Notes under the pieces: generated by a model
What the model saw: only the letters and a program-made list of their open reading frames with translations
What the model was told of the DNA's origin: nothing
The model's database searches: none
Source: Chloroflexota bacterium
GTDB lineage: Bacteria; Chloroflexota; Anaerolineae; B4-G1; SLSP01
Direction: 5' to 3'
DNA length: 5,806 nucleotides
Assembly (NCBI GenBank): GCA_012798275.1
Contig: JAAZNO010000069.1
Coordinates: 1 to 5,806, forward strand
Shown here: positions 1-5,625 of the stretch, one piece after another
How the letters are laid out: each line of letters begins with the position of its first letter
Position numbering within the stretch: the first letter of the stretch is position 1
Program-made: the position numbers and the translations under genes

Positions 1-126
1 CGCTGTCGGCGGTGGCGTGCGGGTGGGCGTCACCGTGGCGGCGGGCGTCTCACCGCCGCCACAGCCGCCGAGCAGCATCAAAATGAGTCCGAGAACGAGG
101 ATCCAATAACCCCTGCTTCGTATCAT
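1..126 (-). CDS. Lipoprotein, 5' end only (truncated by window edge)
   Basis: The first 42 codons of a minus-strand gene are visible and run off the left edge with no stop. The ATG at 126-124 has a good ribosome-binding site (AGGAG at 139-135, 8 nt spacing). The N-terminus is a type II signal peptide: basic residues (MIRSR), a hydrophobic core (residues 8-19, WILVLGLILMLL), then the lipobox LGGC with the lipid-modified Cys at residue 22. After it comes a Gly run and a linker rich in Thr, Pro and Ala (residues 27-42, for example TVTPTRTPPPTA). The protein should be exported and anchored to the membrane by its lipidated Cys. Such linkers usually tether an extracytoplasmic domain such as a solute-binding or enzymatic domain, but that domain lies outside the window, so the function is unknown. 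TP-rich linkers are common in Chloroflexota surface proteins (from memory). Confidence 0.85.
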   Translation of the reverse strand, partial: MIRSRGYWILVLGLILMLLGGCGGGETPAATVTPTRTPPPTA

Positions 127-134
127 GTTTGCAT

Positions 135-139
135 CTCCT
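135..139 (-). promoter_or_regulatory. Ribosome-binding site of the lipoprotein gene
   Basis: AGGAG (within GAGGAGA) read on the minus strand, 8 nt before the ATG at 126-124. It supports the partial lipoprotein gene as real and fixes its start. Confidence 0.75.
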
Positions 140-164
140 CTGAAAATAGAGATCGGTGAGCCGG

Positions 165-178
165 GAGTCGAGAGTCGA
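165..178. repeat. Tandem repeat, 2 x 7 nt (GAGTCGA)
   Basis: Two perfect head-to-tail copies of GAGTCGA, followed by GA. They lie about 40 nt upstream of the lipoprotein start codon, so in its likely 5' leader or promoter. Two copies alone could arise by chance. Confidence 0.5.
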
Positions 179-254
179 GATCTGTCGCAGCCTTCGCTCA
201 CAACTTGCGACGCACATTATTTTGCTTGTAGGATGTTCGCCAGCACACTACGTT

Positions 255-284
255 TCAGGAAACCATCGTGTCGTCGTTTCCTGA
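255..284. repeat. Perfect 9-bp inverted repeat with 12-nt spacer
   Basis: TCAGGAAAC (255-263) and GTTTCCTGA (276-284) are exact reverse complements separated by 12 nt. The dyad lies about 130-160 nt upstream of the lipoprotein start. No T-run follows on either strand, so it is not a convincing intrinsic terminator. It could be a protein-binding site or a leader hairpin. The left arm also lies within a smaller dyad, GTTT-CAGG-AAAC (252-263). Confidence 0.55.
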
Positions 285-340
285 TGCTACCGACGGCATT
301 GGGATGCAGAATCCCGTTGATTTCAACATATGATTTTCAA

Positions 341-357
341 AATCTGCGGAATCTGCG
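341..357. repeat. Short direct repeat AATCTGCG, 2 copies
   Basis: AATCTGCG at 341-348 and again at 350-357, separated by one G (9-nt period). It belongs to the same short-period style as the array at 394-425 but has a different unit sequence. Confidence 0.5.
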
Positions 358-393
358 TTCTTCGACGTCCAATATCTTCTCAGAAAACAGGCG

Positions 394-425
394 AGTCAGC
401 GAAAAAGCGAATCAGCGAATCAGCG
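394..425. repeat. Array of four 8-nt units ending in GCG
   Basis: Four consecutive octamers: AGTCAGCG (394-401), AAAAAGCG (402-409), AATCAGCG (410-417) and AATCAGCG (418-425). The last two are identical, the first differs by one base, the second by two. An A-run follows (426-431). A period of 8 is not a multiple of 3, which argues against coding sequence. It looks like a small minisatellite from slippage. Confidence 0.65.
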
Positions 426-489
426 AAAAAAATCACTTGCATGACCCATGTACCGCGAACTTCAGGCTGCTCTCAGCCCCGCCCCGGAT

Positions 490-579
490 GGAATTCCGGG
501 CCTGACAGGTCGAGTTCGCTGAAGCGAGCTCCCACACACCGCGCTTTAGCGCGGTGTGCTCGTGTCAGGCTGGGATTCC
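490..579 (+). repeat. Large imperfect palindrome folding as a three-way junction
   Basis: The outer stem pairs 490-498 with 571-579, then, after a bulged G499, 500-507 (GCCTGACA) with 563-570 (TGTCAGGC). Inside are two hairpins: arm 1 pairs 512-520 with 523-531, and arm 2 is a perfect 11-bp stem, CACACCGCGCT (535-545) with AGCGCGGTGTG (548-558). The three non-Watson-Crick pairs (495/574, 498/571, 515/528) are all G.U in plus-strand RNA and would be A.C in minus-strand RNA, so a plus-strand transcript folds better. Partial complementarity extends outwards (483-488 with 581-587). It may be a REP/MITE-like mobile repeat, a structured RNA, or a transcript-end barrier for the gene ending at 646. 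No U-tract adjoins it on either side. Confidence 0.7.
535..558. repeat. Perfect 11-bp hairpin (arm 2 of the junction)
   Basis: CACACCGCGCT and AGCGCGGTGTG flank a TT spacer; the real loop is probably TTTA. It is the strongest single stem in the intergenic region and should form on either strand. It carries the GCGCTTTAGCGC core typical of repeated intergenic palindromes. Confidence 0.75.
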
Positions 580-645
580 CTCCCCGGCCCAACGGCTGCT
601 CACCACCTCACCCTCATGGCGTTCGCCCGTGATACCTCCTGCGCC

Positions 646-2166
646 CTACGGCGTGCCCAGCACGTAGCGCAGGACCAGCGCATCCGTGAGCAGCTCAACG
701 GGAGCGCGGTCATCGGTGAAGACCATGCCGCCCGGCGCGATGGTGACGAGATTGGCGGCAGCGCGTTCGGCGACTCGCGCCAGGAGCGGGTCGCGCAAGA
801 GGCGCCGGTTGGCGTCGAAGTTTGCCGCCGAAGTCTCCTGGACCGTGGCGACAATGATGGCATTGAAAGTGTCGGGCACGGCGATGACATGCACCGAAGG
901 ATAAACCTGCTTCAGGGTAGCCACGAGCGCCTCGACGATCCGCCAATCGTCGGGCGTGTGCCCGGCATTGATGGCGACCACGCCGCGCTCCGTGAGCACC
1001 TGCCGAATCTCCTGGAAAAATTCCACCGTCGTGAGATGCCAGGGGATGTACGGCAGCCGGTAAGCGTCCACGGCAACCACGTCATAGCGCGCGGTCGTCT
1101 GCGCGAGAAAAGTGCGGCCATCCATCTCCGCCACGTGCAGATTCGGCTCCGTCATGTCGAAATAGTCGCGTCCCACCCGCACGATGGCCGGATCAATTTC
1201 CACGCCGTCAATGGGAATCGGCCCGTAAATGGCGGTGTATTGCCTGGGGATGGTGCCCGCCGCGGAGCCGATCACCAGCAGGCTGCGCACCTGCTCCGGC
1301 GTCTGCGGCGGCGGATTGAAGTACGGCGCGATGAGAAAGTAATCCCACGTCCCGCCGGTCAATAGCGTCTTGGGATTGTAGACAGAATGGATTCCCTGCC
1401 CCTCGTTGAGGAGCAGGAAGCGCGTCCCCTGTTCGCCTTCGAGCACCTGGATGTAGTTATACGTGGATTCCTCTTCGTAGATCAACCGCGCCTGCGGTTT
1501 GATGGGGCCGGCGTCGGTGGAGGCGAGCAGCACGATGGCCAGCGCCAGGAGCACGCCGACCCGCGCGCGCCGCCGCGCGCTGCGCCACAGACCGACGATC
1601 CCCGGCAGCAGGGTGATCAGCGCCAGCAGGAGAAAAGTGCGCCGCGTCCCCAGGGCGGGAATCAACACGAGATTGGGGAGGAACGTCCCCACGAAGCTCC
1701 CCAGCGTGGAGAGGGCGTAGATCTTGCCTGAGGTCATCCCTGCCGCGCCGAGATCGGTCATGGCCAGGCGGATGACGAAGGGCGAGACGCACGCCAGCAG
1801 CGTCACCGGCGCGATGAAGAGGATCAGCACCGCCAGCAGCGGCCCTCCGACTTGCAAGGCGTTGAGCGCCGCCATGCCGCGCGCCGCGAGTGTCAGCGCC
1901 GGACGGGAGATCAAGGGGATCAGGGCGATCGTCACACTGGCGGCGAGCAAAATAGTGTACAGCGTCTGGGGCTGCGGCGAGCGATCGGCCCATCGCCCGC
2001 CGACGACGTAGCCGATGGCGAAATACAGCAGGATCATGCCGATGATGGCGGACCAGACCAGCTCCGAGGTGCCGAAGGCGGGGGCCAGCAGCCGTCCGGC
2101 CGCGAGCTCCAGTGCCAGCGATACCATCCCCCCGATAAAGGTGACCAGATATAGAAAATTGCTCAT
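646..2166 (-). CDS. Membrane protein with C-terminal spermidine-synthase-like methyltransferase-fold domain
   Basis: A 506-residue protein in the style of the 'fused MFS/spermidine synthase' group. Residues 1-220 hold about seven hydrophobic segments (roughly 4-24, 36-57, 68-89, 107-132, 150-171, 177-194, 202-217), including the conserved stretches SLALELAAGRLLAP, GYVVGG and YALSTLGSFVGTF. Residues about 225-506 form the soluble domain: SAM-binding-like loop VIGSAAG (298-304), acidic ribose-binding GVEIDP (321-326), MDGRTFL (348-354), and DAYRLPYIPWHLTT (367-380). Asp367 aligns with the catalytic Asp of spermidine synthases, but the usual GGGDG loop is altered and the second Asp of the D-S/T-x-D-P motif is Arg370, so ordinary putrescine aminopropyltransfer is doubtful. 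The substrate is unknown. I chose ATG 2166 (weak GAGGG site 4 nt upstream) over a TTG at 2220, which would read through the putative promoter. A terminator separates it from the upstream operon. Confidence 0.85.
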   Translation of the reverse strand: MSNFLYLVTFIGGMVSLALELAAGRLLAPAFGTSELVWSAIIGMILLYFAIGYVVGGRWADRSPQPQTLYTILLAASVTIALIPLISRPALTLAARGMAALNALQVGGPLLAVLILFIAPVTLLACVSPFVIRLAMTDLGAAGMTSGKIYALSTLGSFVGTFLPNLVLIPALGTRRTFLLLALITLLPGIVGLWRSARRRARVGVLLALAIVLLASTDAGPIKPQARLIYEEESTYNYIQVLEGEQGTRFLLLNEGQGIHSVYNPKTLLTGGTWDYFLIAPYFNPPPQTPEQVRSLLVIGSAAGTIPRQYTAIYGPIPIDGVEIDPAIVRVGRDYFDMTEPNLHVAEMDGRTFLAQTTARYDVVAVDAYRLPYIPWHLTTVEFFQEIRQVLTERGVVAINAGHTPDDWRIVEALVATLKQVYPSVHVIAVPDTFNAIIVATVQETSAANFDANRRLLRDPLLARVAERAAANLVTIAPGGMVFTDDRAPVELLTDALVLRYVLGTP

Positions 2167-2182
2167 CGTCCCTCGTGGGACC

Positions 2183-2210
2183 ACTGTAGCATAGAATGCT
2201 AAACAGGCAA
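2183..2210 (-). promoter_or_regulatory. Weak sigma-70-like promoter candidate for the membrane/spermidine-synthase-like gene
   Basis: On the minus strand, TTGCCT (2210-2205) and TACAGT (2188-2183) are 16 nt apart, each matching four of six consensus bases. They lie just after the terminator and just before the gene. The predicted transcript would start about 10 nt before the ATG, which is short. TATGCT (2193-2188) is an alternative -10 with a poorer -35. The position is convincing; the sequence match is modest. Confidence 0.3.
2187..2201. promoter_or_regulatory. Candidate operator: perfect 6-3-6 dyad
   Basis: TAGCAT-AGA-ATGCTA is a perfect inverted repeat of 6-bp half-sites with a 3-nt spacer. 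It sits between and over the putative promoter elements of the downstream gene. The geometry suits a dimeric helix-turn-helix repressor, but no regulator gene is in the window and a dyad this short can occur by chance. Confidence 0.35.
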
Positions 2211-2216
2211 TCACAG

Positions 2217-2248
2217 ACAAAACCGGGGCTAGCGTGCGCTAACCCCGG
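2217..2248 (-). terminator. Intrinsic terminator after the DUF1015 gene
   Basis: The arms at 2223-2234 and 2237-2248 form a 12-bp GC-rich stem (CCGGGG at its base). On the minus strand the single imperfect pair (2229/2242) is G.U, while on the plus strand it is C.A, so the hairpin fits minus-strand transcription. It is followed on the minus strand by TTTTGTCT. It begins 18 nt after the DUF1015 stop codon. It should end the aminotransferase-serA-DUF1015 transcript, at least in part, before the next gene. Confidence 0.75.
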
Positions 2249-2266
2249 CATGTATCGCGTTGCGGC

Positions 2267-3586
2267 CTACTCGATGACGTCGTCCAGCGGCAGCGACACC
2301 AGCCCGCTGATGATTTTGGGATAAAAATCCGTGGACTTCTGTGGCATCTTCTCGCCTGCTTCGGTGCAGGCGCGGACGTGCTCCATCCGCGTGCCGTTGA
2401 GCAGGAACAGGAAGTTGGCCTCGCCCCGATCCACCCGCTCGAAGCCGGGATTGGGGTCGCGCAGATACTCCAGGTTCTCCTTGCGCGCCACGCTCTCCTT
2501 GCTCAGGCCCATGACGTGCTCGATGATCAGCTCGTGCAACACGGCGACATCGAGTGCCCGCCAGCTCGGCGCGCGTTCGGGAACCAGCTGCGCCATGCTG
2601 TCGAGCGTCTTGAGCGTGAGGAGGACGTAGCTGCCGTCGTAGAAGCCAAAGCGTGGCTGTACAGGTGTCGCCGCTGCGAGCCCGGCTTCCAGCGCCTCGC
2701 GGTTTGCCAACGGTTGAACCTCGAAATAGGGCGTGAGCGCTTGCAGCAGCGCCTTGCTATCCATCCGCGTATAGCCGTAGATGAGGCGGTGCGTCGGCAG
2801 GATCACCAACCCCGGATCGCTCATGCTCACGAAGGTAACCAGCCCGTAATTGAAGGCGGCGTTGGCGGGAGCGTCGGGATGCTGCGCCCGCATCTCGTCG
2901 CGGTAATTGAGCGCCGTCTCGTAGCGATGATGCCCGTCGGCGATGATGAGGTTGCGCTTCGGCGCCATCTCCGCGATGACTGCCGCGATGATCGCGGGAT
3001 CATGGACCACCCAGAAGTTCTGCTCCACATCCGGCTCGATCACGCGCTCGGTGAGGAGCGCCGGCATGTGAGAATCCAGGAACGGTTGCAGCAGCGCGTT
3101 GATGCGATTCTCCGCGTCGGGATAGAGCACGAAGATGTGGCCCCACGCCGTCTGCGTCACGCGCGTCAGATTCAGCCGGTCGGCCTTGGGGCCGCTCAGC
3201 GTGCGCTCGTGGGGCAGGATGACCCCCTCGTCGAAGCGGGTGAGCTCCAACGCCGCCGTGAAGCCACGGCGCACGTGCCCCTGACCGTCGGGCGTGGTGA
3301 AGCGCTGTTCCAGCACATACAGTGCCGGGTGGGGATCGCGGATGAGAATCCCCTCCGCCTGCCAGGTTTGCGCATAAGCGCGGGCGCGCGTGTAGACGTT
3401 GTTGTCGGGCTCGTCCGGCTCGCGCAGGCCCATATCAATGCGACAGAAGTTGTAGGGATTCAGCGCGTAATAGGCAGCCTGCTCCGCCTCGTGGATGCGA
3501 TCATAGGGCTGCGTGATCACCTCCGAGAGGTCGCAGAAACGGTCCGGGTTATAGCGGATGCCCCGAAAGGCCTTGATGTTCGCCAT
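2267..3586 (-). CDS. DUF1015 family protein, possible ParB-fold serine/phosphoserine enzyme
   Basis: A 439-residue cytoplasmic protein with no signal peptide or membrane segment and the length usual for DUF1015 (COG4198-type). Recognisable signatures in order are: N-terminal FRGIRYNP (7-14) and TQPYD (25-29), HERTLSGPKADRL (126-138), ADGHHRYETAL (216-226), and the C-terminal MPQKSTDFYPK (414-424) followed by SGLV. The biochemical role of the family is not established to my knowledge; some databases label members 'SpoOJ/ParA/ParB/RepB family'. The DGHHR segment resembles the core motif of ParB-like proteins, a fold that includes free L-serine kinases (SerK, SbnI). Its ATG at 3586 follows AGGAG (3596-3592) that overlaps the serA stop codon, so translation is coupled. 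The link to serine metabolism rests on this context and motif and is inference. Confidence 0.85.
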   Translation of the reverse strand: MANIKAFRGIRYNPDRFCDLSEVITQPYDRIHEAEQAAYYALNPYNFCRIDMGLREPDEPDNNVYTRARAYAQTWQAEGILIRDPHPALYVLEQRFTTPDGQGHVRRGFTAALELTRFDEGVILPHERTLSGPKADRLNLTRVTQTAWGHIFVLYPDAENRINALLQPFLDSHMPALLTERVIEPDVEQNFWVVHDPAIIAAVIAEMAPKRNLIIADGHHRYETALNYRDEMRAQHPDAPANAAFNYGLVTFVSMSDPGLVILPTHRLIYGYTRMDSKALLQALTPYFEVQPLANREALEAGLAAATPVQPRFGFYDGSYVLLTLKTLDSMAQLVPERAPSWRALDVAVLHELIIEHVMGLSKESVARKENLEYLRDPNPGFERVDRGEANFLFLLNGTRMEHVRACTEAGEKMPQKSTDFYPKIISGLVSLPLDDVIE

Positions 3587-3591
3587 GGGCG

Positions 3592-3596
3592 CTCCT
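3592..3596 (-). promoter_or_regulatory. Ribosome-binding site of the DUF1015 gene, overlapping the serA stop
   Basis: AGGAG at 3596-3592 shares its first two bases with the serA TAG stop (3597-3595) and lies 5 nt before the DUF1015 ATG. Ribosomes ending on serA are placed directly on the next start site, which favours linked expression of the two proteins. Confidence 0.75.
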
Positions 3597-4509
3597 ATTT
3601 CTTGAAATGCTCGATGACCAGTGCGGCGACTTCCCCGCCCACGCGCCCCAACGCCTCGACCGTCGAAGCGCCCAGGTGCGGCAGGGCGACGACCTGCGGC
3701 AGAGCGATCAGCTGCAGCAACCCCTCGCTCTTGGGCGGCTCCTCCGTGTATACGTCGAGCGCCGCGCCGGCGATGACTTTGTTCACCAAAGCGGTGTAGA
3801 GCGCCGCCTCGTCCACTACCCCGCCGCGCGCGGCGTTGATGACGTAGGCGGTCGGCTTCATCTGCGCGAACTGCGCCGTGCTCACCATCCCCCTGGTCTG
3901 TGGTGTGGTCGGCACGTGCAGGCTGATGTAATCGGAAATCTTGAGCAGCTCCTCGAGCTCGACCGCGCGGACCCCGGCGTCATTGATGGTGATGAAGGGA
4001 TCGTAGCCCACCACGTTCATGCCCAGGGCGCGCGCTTTCTGGGCGGTCAGCCGCCCGATGCGCCCGTAGCCGATGAGTCCCAGCGTCTTTCCGGCGATTT
4101 CAGTGCCTTCGAGGGCCTTCTTCTCCCACTTGCCGGCCTTCATGGTCGCGTCGGCGAGGGTGATATGGCGCGCCAGGGTCAACATCAGGCCGATGACCAG
4201 TTCCGCCACCGCCGCGGAGTTGGCCGCGGGGGTGTTGAGGACGGTGATGCCCTTGCTGCGCGCATAGTCCACGTCAATGGTGTCGAGGCCCACCCCGCCG
4301 CGCACGATCAACTTCAGATTCGGGGCCGCATCAATCAGCGGTTGGCGGACTTTGGTGCGGCTGCGGACCACCATGCCGTCGTACTGATTGAGCACCTGCT
4401 CCAGCTCTTCGAGGCTGATGGTGTCCCTGACGTCCACTTCCAGGCCGGCCTCACGCATCTGCGCGATGGCTTCAGCATCCACGGGATCGCAAATCAAAAT
4501 TTTGGCCAT
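3595..4509 (-). CDS. serA: D-3-phosphoglycerate dehydrogenase-like 2-hydroxyacid dehydrogenase, short form
   Basis: A 304-residue NAD-dependent D-2-hydroxyacid dehydrogenase, most like SerA, which oxidises 3-phosphoglycerate to 3-phosphohydroxypyruvate in serine synthesis. The Rossmann motif is GYGRIG (147-152) with Asp170 (YDPF) where NAD-preferring enzymes keep an acidic residue. The catalytic trio is present: Arg228 (NAARGG), Glu257 (TEEPP) and His278 (PHLGAST). VRGGVGLDTID (69-79) and NTPAANSAAVAE (92-103) are typical SerA substrate-side segments. It ends just after the catalytic core with no ACT or intervening domain, so the serine-feedback domain of longer SerA enzymes is absent. The ATG at 4509 was chosen because AAGGAG (4523-4518) lies 8 nt upstream; an earlier in-frame GTG at 4518 overlaps that site. 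Glyoxylate or hydroxypyruvate reductase is the main alternative; the operon favours SerA. Confidence 0.9.
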   Translation of the reverse strand: MAKILICDPVDAEAIAQMREAGLEVDVRDTISLEELEQVLNQYDGMVVRSRTKVRQPLIDAAPNLKLIVRGGVGLDTIDVDYARSKGITVLNTPAANSAAVAELVIGLMLTLARHITLADATMKAGKWEKKALEGTEIAGKTLGLIGYGRIGRLTAQKARALGMNVVGYDPFITINDAGVRAVELEELLKISDYISLHVPTTPQTRGMVSTAQFAQMKPTAYVINAARGGVVDEAALYTALVNKVIAGAALDVYTEEPPKSEGLLQLIALPQVVALPHLGASTVEALGRVGGEVAALVIEHFKK

Positions 4510-4517
4510 GTCTTTCA

Positions 4518-4523
4518 CTCCTT
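4518..4523 (-). promoter_or_regulatory. Ribosome-binding site deciding the serA start
   Basis: AAGGAG read on the minus strand, 8 nt before the ATG at 4509. The alternative GTG start at 4518-4516 uses the last base of this site, so it cannot be served by it. Confidence 0.75.
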
Positions 4524-4539
4524 ATCCAGCACCGGCCGG

Positions 4540-5616
4540 CTACTCCAGCCCCAGAATGTCGTCAATCTCGCCCAGCAACCAGCGGACATCGGCCACGGTG
4601 AGATCGCCCATGGTGGCGATGCGGAAGGTCTTCTCCTTGAGGTCGCCATAGCCGTTGGAGATCATCGCGCCGCGCTCGGCGAGAGCCTTGTTGAGGTCGC
4701 CCACGACGATGCCCCGCGTGTTGACCATGGTGGTGACGGTAGGGGAGAGGAACTCCTCCGCCGCGAAGAGCTTCCAATACTTGCGCCCCCAGGCCTGCAC
4801 GAGATGCGCCATCTCCAAATGGCGCGCCCAGCGATTTTCCAGTCCCTCCGCGAGAATGTCGTCCATCTGCTTGTCGAGAGCCTGGATCAGGCTGATGGCG
4901 GGGGTGGCGGGCGTCTGATTTTTCTTGTAATACTTGAGCATGTCGAGGAAATCGAAGTAATAGCCGCGGCCCGGCACTTCCCCCGCACGCTTGAACATCC
5001 GCTCGCTCACCGCGGCCATGGTCAATCCCGGCGGCAGGGCGAAACACTTCTGGGAGCTCGCCAGCACGCAGTCAATGTCCCAGGCGTCGAACTCGATCTT
5101 CACGCCGGCCATGGAGGAGACGGCATCCACCAAAATCACCACGTCCGGGTAAGCGGCCCGCACGGCGGCGGCGATTTCGGCGACGGGGTTTTGCACGCCG
5201 GTGGAGGTTTCGTTCAGGGTAATGGTCACCGCGTCATAGTCGCCCTGCCCTAACGCTTCCACGACCTGCTCCGGGCGGAAGCCCAGGCCCCATTCGACCT
5301 CGACCTTGTCGGTGGGAATGCCGTTGCCCACGGCAATTTCGAACCAGCGCTTGGAGAACGCCCCACAGACGGTGACCAGGGCGCGCTTGCCGGGGCGCAC
5401 CGCCTGGCGGATCGAGCCTTCCATCACGCCGGTACCGGAACTGGCATAGATGAACACGGGCTGTTGAGTGTAGAGGAGCTGTTGCAGTTTAGGGGTCACT
5501 CTGCCCTGGAGATCGGAATACTCCCTGGCGCGATGGCCGATCATGGGAGCGGTCTGTGCTTGCAGAATCTCCTCGCGCACGTGCGTCGGCCCTGGAATAA
5601 ATAGCTTCTTGTACAT
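4540..5616 (-). CDS. Class V aminotransferase, alanine/serine-glyoxylate or phosphoserine type
   Basis: A 358-residue PLP-dependent aminotransferase of the alanine-glyoxylate/serine-pyruvate branch. Visible motifs are FIPGPTHV (6-13), IGHRAREY (26-33), ASSGTGVMEG (58-67) for phosphate binding, NETSTG (135-140), DAVSSMAG (164-171) with the PLP-ring Asp164, SSQKCFALPPG (187-197) with Schiff-base Lys190, and FRIATMG (331-337) with the substrate-carboxylate Arg332. Next to serA it most likely aminates 3-phosphohydroxypyruvate to phosphoserine, standing in for SerC, as broad-specificity class V enzymes are thought to do in some archaea and deep-branching bacteria. Serine-glyoxylate or alanine-glyoxylate transamination is equally compatible with the motifs. 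The start is ATG 5616, with AGGAGG 9 nt upstream, rather than the in-frame ATG at 5649, which lies in a leader hairpin without a ribosome-binding site. It is the first gene of the cluster. Confidence 0.9.
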   Translation of the reverse strand: MYKKLFIPGPTHVREEILQAQTAPMIGHRAREYSDLQGRVTPKLQQLLYTQQPVFIYASSGTGVMEGSIRQAVRPGKRALVTVCGAFSKRWFEIAVGNGIPTDKVEVEWGLGFRPEQVVEALGQGDYDAVTITLNETSTGVQNPVAEIAAAVRAAYPDVVILVDAVSSMAGVKIEFDAWDIDCVLASSQKCFALPPGLTMAAVSERMFKRAGEVPGRGYYFDFLDMLKYYKKNQTPATPAISLIQALDKQMDDILAEGLENRWARHLEMAHLVQAWGRKYWKLFAAEEFLSPTVTTMVNTRGIVVGDLNKALAERGAMISNGYGDLKEKTFRIATMGDLTVADVRWLLGEIDDILGLE

Positions 5617-5625
5617 GGATTGAAA

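Larger units (their letters stand above)
127..645. other. Gene-free, structure-rich intergenic region
   Basis: This stretch of about 519 nt lies between the stop of the membrane/spermidine-synthase-like gene and the start of the lipoprotein gene. I see no believable gene in it: the open frames on the plus strand give basic, Ser/Pro/Arg-rich translations with no recognisable domain. It contains a 7-nt tandem repeat (165-178), a 9-bp inverted repeat (255-284), a small GGGAT/ATCCC hairpin (301-315), a 9-nt repeat (341-357), an array of 8-mers (394-425) and a large three-way-junction palindrome (490-579). I could not identify a convincing promoter for the lipoprotein gene, though it should start here. 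Confidence 0.7.

Noticed and set aside
341..425. CRISPR array
   Set aside because: The repeat units are only 8-9 nt with almost no spacers, far shorter than CRISPR repeats.
490..579. tRNA or tRNA-like gene
   Set aside because: The fold has two inner arms, not three, and lacks a 7-nt anticodon loop, a T-loop sequence and a 7-bp acceptor stem.
490..600. Rho-independent terminator for the gene ending at 646
   Set aside because: The stems are strong, but no T-run follows directly on the minus strand (the nearest, at 431-426, is about 60 nt past the structure), and the wobble pairs favour the other strand.
125..632. Plus-strand open frames in the left intergenic region (125-505 and 330-632)
   Set aside because: They cross the tandem repeats and the palindrome, overlap each other in different frames, begin on the lipoprotein start region and encode no recognisable protein.
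600..645. Small minus-strand gene using the AGGAGG-like site near 635
   Set aside because: The next ATG is 17 nt away and opens a frame of only five codons.
556..1365. Plus-strand open frame of 269 codons opposite the spermidine-synthase-like domain
   Set aside because: It is antisense to the conserved SAM-fold region, starts inside the palindromic element and has no recognisable motif.
2378..3799. Long plus-strand open frame of 473 codons opposite the DUF1015 gene and the end of serA
   Set aside because: It lies antisense to well-recognised proteins, is rich in Arg/His/Gln/Val with no domain, and long reverse frames are expected in GC-rich coding DNA.
3607..5253. Plus-strand open frame of 548 codons opposite serA and the aminotransferase gene
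   Set aside because: It is a shadow of two genes with clear catalytic motifs on the minus strand; its composition is His/Gly/Arg-rich and it has no family signature.
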